Positions 51,484 through 63,569 of a DNA stretch of 64,000 nt are shown piece after piece. The first letter of the stretch is position 1. Every line of letters starts with the position of its first letter. The notes under the pieces were generated by a model that saw nothing but the letters and a program-made list of their open reading frames with translations, was not told the DNA's origin and made no database searches. Source of the DNA: Mycobacterium sp. PS03-16 (lineage in GTDB: Bacteria > Actinomycetota > Actinomycetes > Mycobacteriales > Mycobacteriaceae); contig NZ_SPQO01000001.1 in assembly GCF_004570325.1 (NCBI RefSeq), positions 248,001 through 312,000 on the forward strand, read 5' to 3'. The translations under genes and the position numbers were made by a program.

Positions 51484-53301
51484 TCAGCCCGCGTCGTCGG
51501 CCCCCAGGCGTCCGAACGCCCGGCGCAGGAAGCTCGGCCGGGCGACCGGACGGCGCGTGACGTACGGCCATGGCGCGTTGCGTTCGGGTATCGACTCGGC
51601 CCTGGCGTGTTTGAGATGCGTGCGCAGGGTCCGCCGGACCTCGTGCAGTGTGGGGTCGGTCCATCGGTTGACCGCCTCGGTCGGGTCGTCGGTGAGGTCG
51701 TAGAGCTCCCACTGGTCGTCGAGCGGGCTGGCGCGGTAGGCGTCGCCGCCGAGTCCGTTGGCGGCAAGGTGGCGCACGCCGGGTTCGGTCCAGGTGGCCG
51801 GATCGTCGAACGTGCGCACCAGCTTCCACAGGTGACCGGCGCCGCCCGGGGCGTCGGCCTCGTCGACGCGCGCGACCAGACCCTCGAAGTTCGACGCGAC
51901 GTGCGCGGGGATCCGGATCTTCAGCGGCGCGGGCGGATCGGTGTCCCGGCCGAGCTTGCGCGCCAGCCCCGATGCGCCGGTGTCGCCTTCGAGGATGTTG
52001 TCGCGGGTCATCAGGTACACGCAGCGACGGTCGTCGGCCGCGGCGCCGTCGACCACCGGCATGAGGTCGCGGCCGGGCAGCGGATGCACCTCGGTGAACG
52101 TTTCCGACAGCGTGGCCGCGGTCGCGGAGACGTCGACACCGGCGGCGGCGAGCAGCGTCGGCACCAGATCGACGTGCGAGGTGGGGGCACTGACCGTGCG
52201 CGGCTGCGTGGCCCGGATGCCGATGCGGGCGATGACGAACGGCACCCGGGTGGCCTCGTCGTAGAGGTTGAACCACTTCTGGTGCAGCCCGCCGTGGGCG
52301 CCGAGCAGGTCGCCGTGGTCGGAGGTGCGCACCAGCACCGCGTCGGCCGAGCCGCCGTCGGTGACGACGCGGCGCACCCGATCGATCGGGGTGTCGACCT
52401 CGGCGTGCAGCCGGTAGTACAGGTCGCGGTAGCGCTGGGCGTTGCGTTCGTAGGTGCGCTCCATCATCGCGGCGGGCCCGTACCCGGAGTAGTAGGCCTC
52501 GCGGAATGCGATCTGCGCGGCCGGTTTGGTCGACAGGTCCTCGTCGGCGGTCGGGGCGGGCGGGACGTGCGGCGGATCGAGCGGCGACGCCGCGATCGGG
52601 CTGCGGCGCGCCCACGCCGGGAACAGCGAGATGTCGTGTGGGTTGACGAAGCTGGCCACCAGCAGGAAGGGCCGCAGCGCGGCGGGGTCACCGGCGCGGC
52701 GGCGGGCGTAGCGGTCCTCGAGCCAGGCGACGACGCGGTCGGCGATCAGCGGGTCGCGGCGCAACCCGCTGTTGGCCATCAGGGCGCCGTGCGGTTCGGG
52801 CCCGACCCAGCCCGAGAACCCGTACGGCGCCAGGGGATCGGCGTCGAGGTACTGCCGGACCGCGGCGGGGTCGACGACGCCGTCGTCGTCGTTGGTGGCC
52901 AGCGGTTTGCCGGTGGCGGGGTCGGTGAGGTCGGCGTGGGAGATGTGCCACTTGCCGTCGTAGTGGGTGTCATAGCCGGCCGCGCGCAGCCAGTTGCCCA
53001 GCGTCGGCACCTCACCGCGGCGCAGCCAGCGCATCCGGGAGTCCTCGTAGGTCTTACCGAGGCCGTCGGTCTGGGTGACGCCGTGCAGGTCCGGGTACTG
53101 GCCGGTGAAGATCGTCGGCCGGCTGGGCACGCACGCCAGCGACCCGGTGTAGTGGCGGGTGAAGGTGACGCCGTGCTCGTCGAACCATCGGCGGCCGTGC
53201 AGGATCCGGGACCGCCACGCCGCCACCTCGGGTGCCTCGTACGGCGGCGTGGCGCGTTCCTCGTCGGTCATGATGATGACGATGTCGGGGCGGTCAGACA
53301 T
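51484..53301 (-). CDS. Sulfatase
   Basis: This 605-aa arylsulfatase/alkaline-phosphatase-superfamily protein begins MSDRPDIVIIMTDEERATPP, a metal-site start. It has ACVPSRPTIFTGQYP, the CxPSR motif whose Cys is converted to formylglycine in active sulfatases, followed by DGKWHISH and HGDLLGAHG, which hold the metal and sulfate ligands. No signal peptide is visible, so it is probably cytoplasmic. Phosphonate or phosphate-ester hydrolysis is an alternative. The start overlaps the SRPBCC stop by 8 bp, and the YbhN-type gene follows 2 bp after its stop. Confidence 0.9.
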   Translation of the reverse strand: MSDRPDIVIIMTDEERATPPYEAPEVAAWRSRILHGRRWFDEHGVTFTRHYTGSLACVPSRPTIFTGQYPDLHGVTQTDGLGKTYEDSRMRWLRRGEVPTLGNWLRAAGYDTHYDGKWHISHADLTDPATGKPLATNDDDGVVDPAAVRQYLDADPLAPYGFSGWVGPEPHGALMANSGLRRDPLIADRVVAWLEDRYARRRAGDPAALRPFLLVASFVNPHDISLFPAWARRSPIAASPLDPPHVPPAPTADEDLSTKPAAQIAFREAYYSGYGPAAMMERTYERNAQRYRDLYYRLHAEVDTPIDRVRRVVTDGGSADAVLVRTSDHGDLLGAHGGLHQKWFNLYDEATRVPFVIARIGIRATQPRTVSAPTSHVDLVPTLLAAAGVDVSATAATLSETFTEVHPLPGRDLMPVVDGAAADDRRCVYLMTRDNILEGDTGASGLARKLGRDTDPPAPLKIRIPAHVASNFEGLVARVDEADAPGGAGHLWKLVRTFDDPATWTEPGVRHLAANGLGGDAYRASPLDDQWELYDLTDDPTEAVNRWTDPTLHEVRRTLRTHLKHARAESIPERNAPWPYVTRRPVARPSFLRRAFGRLGADDAG

Positions 53302-53749
53302 GTGTGCTCTCCCATTGCTGCGCCAGGCCGGCGAGCATCGAATCCGACGAGTGGGCGAGCACCCGGCACACCACCCGGGCGGCCAGCGTGCGCAGCGGAC
53401 CCGCACCCAGATCCACGGTGCTGGTCAGCGTGACGTCGGTGCCTGCGCCTGCGTTCGCGGGCTGCAGCGTCCAGCGGTTGCTGACGTGGCGCAGTTGCCG
53501 CGGCAGGCCTGCGATGTCGTAGGCCAGCGCCCGCGACGGGGTGAACTCGGTGATCGACTCGACCAGCGTCAGCCGCCCGACCTGCACCCGCCGCGTGGTG
53601 CCGAGCGGTCCGTCGGGATCGGTGCGCAACACGCAGGAGTGGTCGACGCCGGGCGCCCACCCGGCGATCGCGCCGAAGTCCGCGAGCACATCCCACACCG
53701 CCAGCGGAGCGGCGGCAATCGTCCGCCGTCGACTGATCTCGGCCACCAC
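53294..53749 (-). CDS. SRPBCC-family protein
   Basis: This 151-aa protein has the START/Bet v1-type pattern: RTIAAAPLAVWDVLADFGAI, GPLGTTRRVQVG and a C-terminal helix (LAARVVCRVLAHSSDSMLAG). Such proteins bind lipids or polyketides in a cavity and are common in mycobacteria. The first GTG is at 53749 and a second follows immediately. It overlaps the sulfatase gene and probably shares its transcript. No ligand can be named. Confidence 0.8.
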   Translation of the reverse strand: MVAEISRRRTIAAAPLAVWDVLADFGAIAGWAPGVDHSCVLRTDPDGPLGTTRRVQVGRLTLVESITEFTPSRALAYDIAGLPRQLRHVSNRWTLQPANAGAGTDVTLTSTVDLGAGPLRTLAARVVCRVLAHSSDSMLAGLAQQWESTHV

Positions 53750-53801
53750 AGGGCCACCCTACGGTGCTGAGCGGGCGTCGGGCAGTAAGCGCGCGACAAC
53801 G

Positions 53802-55501
<1,700 letters not shown>

Positions 55502-55505
<4 letters not shown>

Positions 55506-56377
55506 CTGCTGTTCCCGTCGTTGAGCCGCACCTTCCGGGCGGTCGAGCTCTCGTCGAGCTCGACGATGTCGGCGCGGGAGCGCAGGAAGTCGCTGAACGA
55601 CTTGAAGCCCAGCGATTTCTCCGAGAACGACGGATCCATGCGCTTCATCTGCGCCTTGACCACCGAGTTGTGCAGCCAGTCGGCGTCGTCCTTCTCCAGC
55701 CCGATCTGCAGCGCGCGCCGCAGCAGACCGGTGGCGGCCGCCTGCGGGTCGGGCTCGTCGGGGGTGCGCTGTCTGGTGCGGCGCTTGCGGGTGGACGACG
55801 ACGGCGGCGTATCGGGTTCGGGCACCGGCACGCCGGGCAGCGCGTCGTAGCTGACGAACTCATCGCACGCGGCGGCCAGCGACCGGCTCGACGAGCCGGC
55901 CACCCCGATGCCCACCACGTAGCGGCCCAGCCGTTTACAGCGCTGCGCCAGCGCGATGTAGTCGGAGTCACCGCCGACGATCACCACGTGGGTGAGGTCG
56001 GGCAGCCGGAACATGTCCTCGACGGCGTCGACGGCCAGCCGGATGTCGGCGCCGTTCTTGCCGTAGGCCGCCGCCGGGAACAGCTGCACCAGGTCGACGG
56101 CGCGCGCCACCAGCTGGTTGCGGTAGTTGGCATTGACCTCGGCCGACCAGTCCGCATACGCCCGCGTCAGCACCAGGGTGCCGTAGGACGAGGCGAAGTC
56201 GATCACCGCGCCGATGTCGACGGCGGCGCGAGTGAGCTTCTCGGCGAAGTCGTCGATGTTCTTCGATTTGTCCCGCTGAAACGAGTTCCGGCCGTTGACC
56301 TGGTCGTACCGCGAGATCACGATGTTGTCGAAGTCCAGGTAGACCGCGACGCGGGTGGTTCCCGGTTCCGTCGTCAC
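55502..56377 (-). CDS. NYN-domain (LabA/DUF88) protein
   Basis: This 291-aa protein has an N-terminal PIN-like NYN domain: AVYLDFDNIVISRYDQ, DIRLAVDAVEDMFRL and VIVGGDSDYIALAQRCKRLG, with the acidic residues expected of a metal-dependent ribonuclease. The C-terminal third (SEKSLGFKSFSDFLRSRADI) resembles the OST-HTH/LOTUS domain seen in LabA-type proteins. The gene begins at GTG 56377 and overlaps recD by 4 bp. Its placement inside the recBCD locus suggests a role with RNA or repair, but the function is not known. Confidence 0.85.
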
Positions 56378-56408
56378 CGCTTCAGTGTGGCCTATCGGCC
56401 GCCGAGAA

Positions 56409-56732
56409 TCAGGCAGCGGCGAGCGGCAACGTCCGATGGGGATCGCAAATCTCGACGACCCGGCGCACCGTGGGGTTGCTCACCAGCTCCCAATCGACGC
56501 CGGCGCGGACGCACCGCTCGCCGATGGTGCACAGGATCGAGAACCCCGCGGTGGACAGGAAGTCGACGCCGGTCATGTCCAGGACCAGACGCCGTGAGTT
56601 GGCGCCCCGCCGAAACACGTAAGCGGCCAGGTCAGCGGCGTTTGCGGCGTCGATGGACCCGCTCACCGTGAGGCGCACCTCGTACGGGTCGAGCCACTCG
56701 GTGGAAAAGGTCAGATGATCGATGGAAGGCAT
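56409..56732 (-). CDS. STAS-domain (anti-sigma factor antagonist-like) protein
   Basis: This 107-aa single STAS domain contains VSGSIDAANAADLAAYV and LVLDMTGVDFLSTAGFSIL. Ser60 in DFLSTAGF sits at the phosphorylation site of SpoIIAA-type antagonists. That suggests partner switching with an anti-sigma kinase, though none is encoded here. Upstream, 198 bp (56733-56930) separate it from the recB stop and hold no recognisable element. The start at ATG 56732 is clear. Confidence 0.88.
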   Translation of the reverse strand: MPSIDHLTFSTEWLDPYEVRLTVSGSIDAANAADLAAYVFRRGANSRRLVLDMTGVDFLSTAGFSILCTIGERCVRAGVDWELVSNPTVRRVVEICDPHRTLPLAAA

Positions 56733-56930
56733 GTTGCACTTGCTCCGAAACTGCGCCGAATGCGGCGCTGTCTGAGAAATTCGTGGGCGGCGTCAGCAAT
56801 GTTGTCTGCGACGGATCCGCGGCTGGTTGATCAACCTGTCCTCACCCTACTCGGAACACCCCCGCGCAGCGCAATCCCCACGGCCGGATTCTCACCGAAC
56901 AGCCACTCTTGCGGGCGGCTGACCAGGCAT

Positions 56931-59900
56931 TCAGGCGGCGGCTGCACCCGCGTCGAGCAGGTCGGAGATCGCCACGGTCAGCGACGCCGGTGGTCGCCAG
57001 CCGAACACGCCCGCGGGATGCCCGTCGACCACGGGTGTCGCCGGACCGCACATGCCGCGGACGAACAGGTACGCCACCCCGCCGAGGTGATCCTCGGGCC
57101 GGTATCCGGGCTGCCGCCACCGCAGGAACCGGTGCAGCACAACGCAGTACAGCAACGCCTGCAGCGGATAATCCGAGTGCAGCATCGCCTCGACCAGGCG
57201 GGGACGGAGGTAATCCGCTGCGGTGAGCGGCTTCTCGGGTTCGCCGAGCCAGTTCGTCTTGTAGTCGACGACCAGGTATCGGCCGTTCACCCGCAGCACG
57301 GCGTCGATCGAGCCGGTGAGGTACCCCCTGAGGGATTGAACGCCCAGCGAGCGGTCGGTGAGGCGGTCGGCGTAGACGGCCATCGGGTCGTCGGCCGGCA
57401 GGTGTTGTTCCAGCAGCCGGCCCACGTCGGCCAGTGTGATCGCCGGTGCGGCGCCGCGGACGTCGCCACCGGCCAGCGGGAACTCGAAGTCCAACTCTCG
57501 CAACCGGTCCTGTAGACCGATCTGCCGCAGGGTGAGGCCGGGCGCGAGCGGGCCGAGCGGCGTGTCGTGCATCGGCAGCAGCGCCTCGGCCAGTGCGTCG
57601 GCGGCGACGTCGACCGGCCACCACACCGCGTGCTCGTCGATGCGGCGTTCGAGTTCGACGGCGAAGTCCGGCGCGAACGGATCGGCGTGTTCGAGCACCG
57701 CGTGCACCAGCGAACCGAACTTCGCGCCCGTCGGCAGCGCGGCCATCGGAGACGGCACATCGGCGACTTCCGGCCCGGTGTCGGCCGCCTCGCTGACCGG
57801 CACGTCGGCCACCTCGTCGTCGAGTTCGGCGACCTCGGATTCGCTGGCCACCCCGGTGCCGGCCTCGGCGGCGCGGATCAGCCCGGAATACGACGTGCGC
57901 CGCCAGGTGGTGTCGATCTTGCGGTGGAAGTGGCGCACCGCGAGCGTTCCCGGCGGTGCGGCCGGCGGCAGCGCTGCCGCCTCTTCCAGCACGGATTCCT
58001 CCAGTACCGGCCCGCCGGCGGTCTCCCATGCACGTAGTGCCGTCATCGCGTCGGCGTCGTCGATCTTGGGCGGGTCGCAGCGGTCCGGGACCACCACCTC
58101 ACCGGGCTGCCGGCCGCGCAGCAGCCGCGACAGCCCGCCGTTGGGTTCGTCGTAGGACGGCGCCCACCAGGCGACCACCTGGGACTGCGCCCGGGTCAGC
58201 GCGACGTAGGTGAGGCGGACGTCGTCGCTGGCGGCCTCGCGCCGGCCCAGCCGCTCGACCTCGGCGTGGTCGGGGCTGTCCTCCCCGCCGATGTGCAGGC
58301 AGCGGGTGCGGCCGTCGTGGAACAGCACGACGTCGCGGGTCTGGATGTTGCGGTTGAACGCGAACGGGAGGTACACCACCGGGTACTGCAGGCCCTTGCT
58401 GACCCACACGGTCATGATCTGCACGGCTGCGGCGTCGCTGTCGAGGCGGCGGTTGCGTTCGGTGGCGCCGCCGCGCTCCTCGCGCTGGGTGCGCAGCCAG
58501 TCGCGCAGCGCGGGCAGGCCGAACCGTTCCCGGTGCGCGGTGTCGTGCAGCGCCTGTGTCAGGTGCGCGAGGTCGGTCATGTGCCGCTCGCCGTCGTGCC
58601 ACGACAGCACCCGCCGGCCCATCCCGGTCAGGTTGGCCGCCTCGAACACCGCGGCGACGCCGCGGTCGCGGGCGTGGTCGGCCCATTCGCGCAGCCGGTC
58701 GGCGATCTCGTCGGTCAACGTGTCACCCTGGGTGGCAAGTTCTTCGGCGGTGCGGCCGAAGAACATCGTGAGCGCCGCGGCGCGCACCAGTCCGGAACGG
58801 TGCGGCTGGTCGAACGCCTCGAGCAGGCACAGCCAGTCGTCGCCGGCGGGGGAGTTGAACACGTCCGAATCGCCGGTGTAGACGGCCGGGACGCCCGCGG
58901 CGGTCAGCGCGTCGAAGCAGGCGCGGGCGTCCTTGTGCGTCTCGACGATCACGGCGACGTCCTCGGCTTGAATCGGCTTGTCGCAGAACGTCGCTCCGCT
59001 GTTCAGCAGCCGGCCGATGTCGGCGGCGAGGTCGCGGCTGATGTGGCTGCGCAGCTTGTCGATCGGGATGACGCGGTCGCCGCGCACCCGGAACGGGTCG
59101 CGGGGCACCACCCGCAGCCGGAACGGGTCGTTGCGCGGCGCGCCCGCCAGCCGGTGGCCCTGGTGCCGGGCCTCGACGGGGCGGACGACGATCTGCGGGT
59201 CGCCCAGCTGGGCGTCGCGCAGCACCGCTTGCAGCCGGTCGACGAGCACGCCGTCGCTGCGCCAGTTCGTCGCCAGGGTCTTGCGCTGCCCGGCGGTGCT
59301 CGCCGCGTGCAGATAGGTGACGATGTCACCGCCACGGAACGCGTAGATCGCCTGCTTCGGGTCGCCGATCAGGATCAGCGTGGAGCGGCCGGTGAACGCC
59401 CGGTCGAGCACCTGCCACTGCACCGGGTCGGTGTCCTGGAACTCGTCGACCATCACGATCGACCACCGGCGGTGCATGCGGGCCCTGGCGGCCGAGGTCT
59501 CGTCGGCCAGCGCGTTGGCCAGCCGGGACAACAGGTCGTCGTAGTGCAGGATGCCGAGTTTGCGCTTGCGCGTTTCGAGTTCGGCGCACACGGCCTTGGC
59601 GAAGTCGACCCGCACCGCGGCCTGCGTGCCGGGCGGCGGATTCTGCGGCCGCAACTCGGTGCCCGCGTTGCGCACCACCTCGCGGGCCAGTTCGAGCGCC
59701 TGGGTGCGGGTCATGGCGGGGTCGTCGCGCTGCTGGCCGAAGTGGGCGAGGTAGAGGTCGTCGACGATCTCGGCGGTCAGGTCGTCGAGGCTTTCCACCA
59801 GCTGCACGCCGGCGTCCGTATCCCCCGCCACGCCCAGCGATTTGAGCACCAGCTGGCAGAACTGGTGGGTGGTCGCGATCGTGGCGGCGTCGAAACCGGC

Positions 59901-60233
59901 CAGCGCGTCCCGTAGGCGCCGGCGCCGGTCGCGGCATTCGTCGTCGGTGCCGGCGATCAGATGCGCGACGAGCTGGTTGTCGCCGACGGTCGACGGGTCG
60001 TCGAAGGCGGCCAGCGCGTCGACGATCTGGCAGCGCACCCGTTCACGCAGCTCCTGGCTGGCGGCGCGGCCGAACGTGACCAGCAGCATCTGGTCGAGCG
60101 TGGCGACGCCCTCGGCGATGTAGCGGGTCACCAACCCGGCGAGCGCGAACGTCTTGCCGGTGCCCGCGCTGGCCTCGAGCACCGTGGTGGTGCGCGGTGC
60201 GGGCAGCGGGCCGAGCAGATCGAAACTCTCCAT
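56931..60233 (-). CDS. recB: Exodeoxyribonuclease V subunit beta (RecB)
   Basis: This 1100-aa protein has the RecB helicase-nuclease layout: Walker A LEASAGTGKTFALAGL near residue 20, IVMVDEFQDTDPVQW, then GDPKQAIYAFRGGD. The C-terminal RecB-type nuclease motif is VVDYKTNWLGE, with the catalytic Asp and Lys intact. ATG 60233 overlaps the recC stop by one base (TGATG). It is the motor and nuclease subunit; together with RecC and RecD it resects DNA ends. Unlike the usual recBCD order, two unrelated genes separate it from recD. Confidence 0.94.
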   Translation of the reverse strand: MESFDLLGPLPAPRTTTVLEASAGTGKTFALAGLVTRYIAEGVATLDQMLLVTFGRAASQELRERVRCQIVDALAAFDDPSTVGDNQLVAHLIAGTDDECRDRRRRLRDALAGFDAATIATTHQFCQLVLKSLGVAGDTDAGVQLVESLDDLTAEIVDDLYLAHFGQQRDDPAMTRTQALELAREVVRNAGTELRPQNPPPGTQAAVRVDFAKAVCAELETRKRKLGILHYDDLLSRLANALADETSAARARMHRRWSIVMVDEFQDTDPVQWQVLDRAFTGRSTLILIGDPKQAIYAFRGGDIVTYLHAASTAGQRKTLATNWRSDGVLVDRLQAVLRDAQLGDPQIVVRPVEARHQGHRLAGAPRNDPFRLRVVPRDPFRVRGDRVIPIDKLRSHISRDLAADIGRLLNSGATFCDKPIQAEDVAVIVETHKDARACFDALTAAGVPAVYTGDSDVFNSPAGDDWLCLLEAFDQPHRSGLVRAAALTMFFGRTAEELATQGDTLTDEIADRLREWADHARDRGVAAVFEAANLTGMGRRVLSWHDGERHMTDLAHLTQALHDTAHRERFGLPALRDWLRTQREERGGATERNRRLDSDAAAVQIMTVWVSKGLQYPVVYLPFAFNRNIQTRDVVLFHDGRTRCLHIGGEDSPDHAEVERLGRREAASDDVRLTYVALTRAQSQVVAWWAPSYDEPNGGLSRLLRGRQPGEVVVPDRCDPPKIDDADAMTALRAWETAGGPVLEESVLEEAAALPPAAPPGTLAVRHFHRKIDTTWRRTSYSGLIRAAEAGTGVASESEVAELDDEVADVPVSEAADTGPEVADVPSPMAALPTGAKFGSLVHAVLEHADPFAPDFAVELERRIDEHAVWWPVDVAADALAEALLPMHDTPLGPLAPGLTLRQIGLQDRLRELDFEFPLAGGDVRGAAPAITLADVGRLLEQHLPADDPMAVYADRLTDRSLGVQSLRGYLTGSIDAVLRVNGRYLVVDYKTNWLGEPEKPLTAADYLRPRLVEAMLHSDYPLQALLYCVVLHRFLRWRQPGYRPEDHLGGVAYLFVRGMCGPATPVVDGHPAGVFGWRPPASLTVAISDLLDAGAAAA

Positions 60234-63200
60234 CAGTCGACGTCCCTCTCCGCGTCGAGCATCGGCAGCCACAGCCGCCTGGCGTAGTCCGGCAGTCCGG
60301 CGTCGACCAGCCGCTCCAGTGGGAAGCCCGGCCCCCACACCCGCACGTGCGCGGGTTCGGCGTCCTCGCCGGGATACCGGCTGGTCTTCCACCGCCAGCC
60401 CGCCTCGCGCATCGCCACGCCACGCTGGTACTCGGTCTCGGCCCACGCATAGGACGTCTTGAGTGGCAACGGGATCGGCTCGCGGCGGCCCGCGTCGTAC
60501 ATCGCCACCAGGTCGCGCATCAGCGAAGGCGGGTCGACGGGTTCGGCGAGCATCCGCCTCCGCGGCGGGCCACCCCGTTTCGGCCGGCCGATGCAGACCG
60601 CGGCCCACCCCTTGCCGGGATACTGGGCGGCCAGCGCGATCAGCCGGATCCACGAGTCGAGCAGGTGGCGGCCGTCGAGCTTGGAATAGGTGACCGTGAC
60701 CATCCGGTCGCCGTACACCCCGGGCACGGTGCCGGTGACGCGGCGCCCGTCGCCGAGATGCACGTCGACGTCATAGGCCTGCGGCGTACGGGTGCGGTGT
60801 GCCTGCGCGGCGGCGGCCAGGGCCGCGGCCTGCTCGCGCAGTTCCTGCGCCTTGCGCCAGCCCAGCCGGCCCGGGGGCAGCGACCCGCGCCGCCACTCGG
60901 CCTGCTGCGCCTGCTCGGGCTCCATGCCGCGCAGCATGTCGTCGAGCATCCGGTCACCGATCTGCCACTCGGCCAGCGCGTCGATCTCGACGGGCATCGC
61001 ATCCTCGATCGCGTCGACCTCCCACGGCAGCGTGTAGTCCAGCGCGCGGAAGAACCCCTTCACCGGGTCCTTGAAGAAGCCGATCAGATCGTCGAGTGCG
61101 ACGTCGTCGGGCGGCGGGGCGGGCAGCGGTTCGGCGAGCAGGCGGGGGCGTTCGGCGCGGCCGCCTGCGGCGACGGTCGCGGCGGTCAGCGCGGTCGAGT
61201 CGAATGTGAACGGCTCGGCCGGCGGCATGCCGAGTTCACCGGGGGTGACGTTGCGGATGTCGAACGGCTGCAACGGATGTTCGACGAGGATGCGGTCGCG
61301 GACCTTGTCTTCGGTGGTGGCGTCGAGGGCGTCGAGCAGTTCGACCAACGGCACGGCAGGAGGTTTACGGTGCCCGGAGTACTCGTTGGCGCCGGTGTAG
61401 GTGATGACGAGCTTGTCGGTGGCCGCGCCGATCGCGTCGAGCAGCAGCTGCCGGTCCTCGGAGCGGATGTCGCGTTCGCCGGTCATCGGGTTGCGGGCCA
61501 GCGCGTCGTCGCCGTCGACCACCCCCAGGCGGGGGAACACGCCGTCGTCGAGGCCGATCAGGCACACCACCCGGTGCGGCACCGACCGCATCGGCACCAT
61601 GGTGCACACGGTCAGCGTGCCGGTGCGGAAGTTGGCGCGGGTGGGCCGGCCGGCGAGGTGCCGGTCGAGCAGCGCTTTGACGTCAGCGAGCCGCAGCGTG
61701 ATGTGTCTGCGGGCCCCGGCCTTGGCGAGGACATCGCCGAACTCACGGTCGAGCTGGCCGGTCTGCCAGGCGTCGTCGTCGGCCACGGCGGTCAGCTCGG
61801 TGATGCCGGTGCGCAGCGCGGCCAGCCACGCCTCCAGTGACTGTGGGCCGCGCAGCGTTTCGATGCACGCGTGCAGGTGGTCGACGTAGTCGGCGAGGCG
61901 GCCCGCGAGTTCGACGCGGTTGCTGCCGACGTCGTCGAGCGGCAGCGTGGTGTCCAGCCAGGCGTGCGAGTCGTCGGACATCGCGACGCCTGCGAGTACG
62001 CGGTCGATGCCGAAGCGCCAGGTGTTCTGCACGAAGTCGACGCCGTAGGGGTGGCGGTGCGCGCGGTCGAAGCCCCAGCGGATGTTGGCCTCGCGCACCC
62101 AGTCGCCGATCGCGTCGAGGTCGTCGTCGCTGAAGCGGAACCGGGCCCGCACGGGTGCGGCCTCGGCGAGGTTGAGCACCTCGCTGGCGGTGGCGCGGCC
62201 GCCGGCCAGCGCGAGCAGTTGGCGCGCGACGCCGAGCAGCGGATTGGTCTGGGTGAGTGCGCGGTCGGCGAGTGTGACCCGCAGCCGGTGCGCGGGGTGC
62301 GCGCCGTGCACCACGTCGCCCAGCCCGAAGCCCGCGACGATGAGCGGGGCGTAGGTCTCGATGTCCGGGCACATGACGAGGATGTCGCGGGGTTCGAGTG
62401 TCGGATCGTCGGCGAGCAGGCCGAGCAGCACTTCGCGCAGCACGTCGATCTGGCGGGCCCGGCCGTGGGCGCTGTGCACCTGCACCGACCGGTCGAGGGG
62501 ATCGTGGTGGCGGCCCGCGGGGCGGACCCGATCGGCCGCGATGTCGTCCTGCAGCCAGCCGAGCAGGGTGGCGGGATGGGTTGCGGTCCCTGCGGATTCA
62601 CTCAAGTATTCGTCGGTGGCCGGGTCCGTCGGCAGGGCGCGCTGGAGCTCGCGCAGATCGCGGCCGAGGGTGGCGAGCAGCGGGTGGCCGACGTCGCGGT
62701 GGCTGGTGTCGTGGGTGCGCGCGACGGCGCCGCGGTGGGTCTGCAGCGTGCGCCACAACGGGTCGCTGGGGTGCGGCAGCCACAGGTGCAGGTCGTGGTG
62801 GGTGGCCAGGGCGTCGAGCAGCTCGATCTCGGTGGCCGGCAGGCGGGTGTGGCCGAACAGCGACAGCCGCTCGGGCAGGTCGGCGGGCGACGCGCGCAGG
62901 CGGGTGAGGACGTCGGCGTGCCGGACGTGCGGCGGGTCGGCGTCGACGCGGTCGACGAGGTGGCGCCACAGGTGCGGCTGCCACTGCAGGTCGTCGTCGA
63001 GGCCGCCGGTGGTGCCGTCGAGCCAGTCGACGAGCAGTTGCGGGCGCTGGCGGGCGTAGGAGGCGAACAGGCCGGCGAGGCGGCGGGCGACGGCGTAGCG
63101 GCGGCTGCGCCGCAGCTCCTTCTCCCCGCCGGTCTCGTGGTGGCCGAGGTGGGTGGCCAGCGTGGTGGCCCAGGGTTCGTCGAGGTGGCTGTCGATGACT

Positions 63201-63496
63201 TCCAGCAGCGGCCAGACCAGGGCGTCAGGCGCCCACGGGTCGGTGTCGGCGGTGCCGGTGAGGTCGGCGATCAGTGAGCGCGGGTTGCGAAACGTGATGC
63301 CGGCGCAGACACCGTCGTGGCCGGCGCCGCGGCCGAGGAGGTGGGAGAGCCGCTGGCTGAGCCACCGCTCGACGCCCTTGGCCGGGACGATGACGAGGTC
63401 CTCGGCGAACGGATCGGCCGGCGGGCGGGACAGCAGGGCGCCGAGACCGTCGGCGAGCAGGTCCGTGCGCTCCGCCCGGTGCAGATGGAGAGGCAT
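60233..63496 (-). CDS. recC: Exodeoxyribonuclease V subunit gamma (RecC)
   Basis: This 1087-aa protein is the RecC subunit, an inactivated helicase-like scaffold. It begins MPLHLHRAERTDLLADGLGA and has LVIVPAKGVERWLSQRLS, typical for RecC. Later parts match the family (VVCLIGLDDGVFPR and LLLDAIGAATDKLVITYTGA). In mycobacteria the RecBCD complex is not the main end-resection enzyme (AdnAB is). ATG 63496 is chosen over an upstream in-frame codon because the family starts at this point. A 73-bp gap separates it from the HTH gene. Confidence 0.93.
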   Translation of the reverse strand: MPLHLHRAERTDLLADGLGALLSRPPADPFAEDLVIVPAKGVERWLSQRLSHLLGRGAGHDGVCAGITFRNPRSLIADLTGTADTDPWAPDALVWPLLEVIDSHLDEPWATTLATHLGHHETGGEKELRRSRRYAVARRLAGLFASYARQRPQLLVDWLDGTTGGLDDDLQWQPHLWRHLVDRVDADPPHVRHADVLTRLRASPADLPERLSLFGHTRLPATEIELLDALATHHDLHLWLPHPSDPLWRTLQTHRGAVARTHDTSHRDVGHPLLATLGRDLRELQRALPTDPATDEYLSESAGTATHPATLLGWLQDDIAADRVRPAGRHHDPLDRSVQVHSAHGRARQIDVLREVLLGLLADDPTLEPRDILVMCPDIETYAPLIVAGFGLGDVVHGAHPAHRLRVTLADRALTQTNPLLGVARQLLALAGGRATASEVLNLAEAAPVRARFRFSDDDLDAIGDWVREANIRWGFDRAHRHPYGVDFVQNTWRFGIDRVLAGVAMSDDSHAWLDTTLPLDDVGSNRVELAGRLADYVDHLHACIETLRGPQSLEAWLAALRTGITELTAVADDDAWQTGQLDREFGDVLAKAGARRHITLRLADVKALLDRHLAGRPTRANFRTGTLTVCTMVPMRSVPHRVVCLIGLDDGVFPRLGVVDGDDALARNPMTGERDIRSEDRQLLLDAIGAATDKLVITYTGANEYSGHRKPPAVPLVELLDALDATTEDKVRDRILVEHPLQPFDIRNVTPGELGMPPAEPFTFDSTALTAATVAAGGRAERPRLLAEPLPAPPPDDVALDDLIGFFKDPVKGFFRALDYTLPWEVDAIEDAMPVEIDALAEWQIGDRMLDDMLRGMEPEQAQQAEWRRGSLPPGRLGWRKAQELREQAAALAAAAQAHRTRTPQAYDVDVHLGDGRRVTGTVPGVYGDRMVTVTYSKLDGRHLLDSWIRLIALAAQYPGKGWAAVCIGRPKRGGPPRRRMLAEPVDPPSLMRDLVAMYDAGRREPIPLPLKTSYAWAETEYQRGVAMREAGWRWKTSRYPGEDAEPAHVRVWGPGFPLERLVDAGLPDYARRLWLPMLDAERDVD

Positions 63497-63569
63497 TGCC
63501 CCAAACGATAGAGCCCGGGACCGACGATGCGGTCCGATGCCGGGCATTCGACGATCGCCGTCGCGGCGG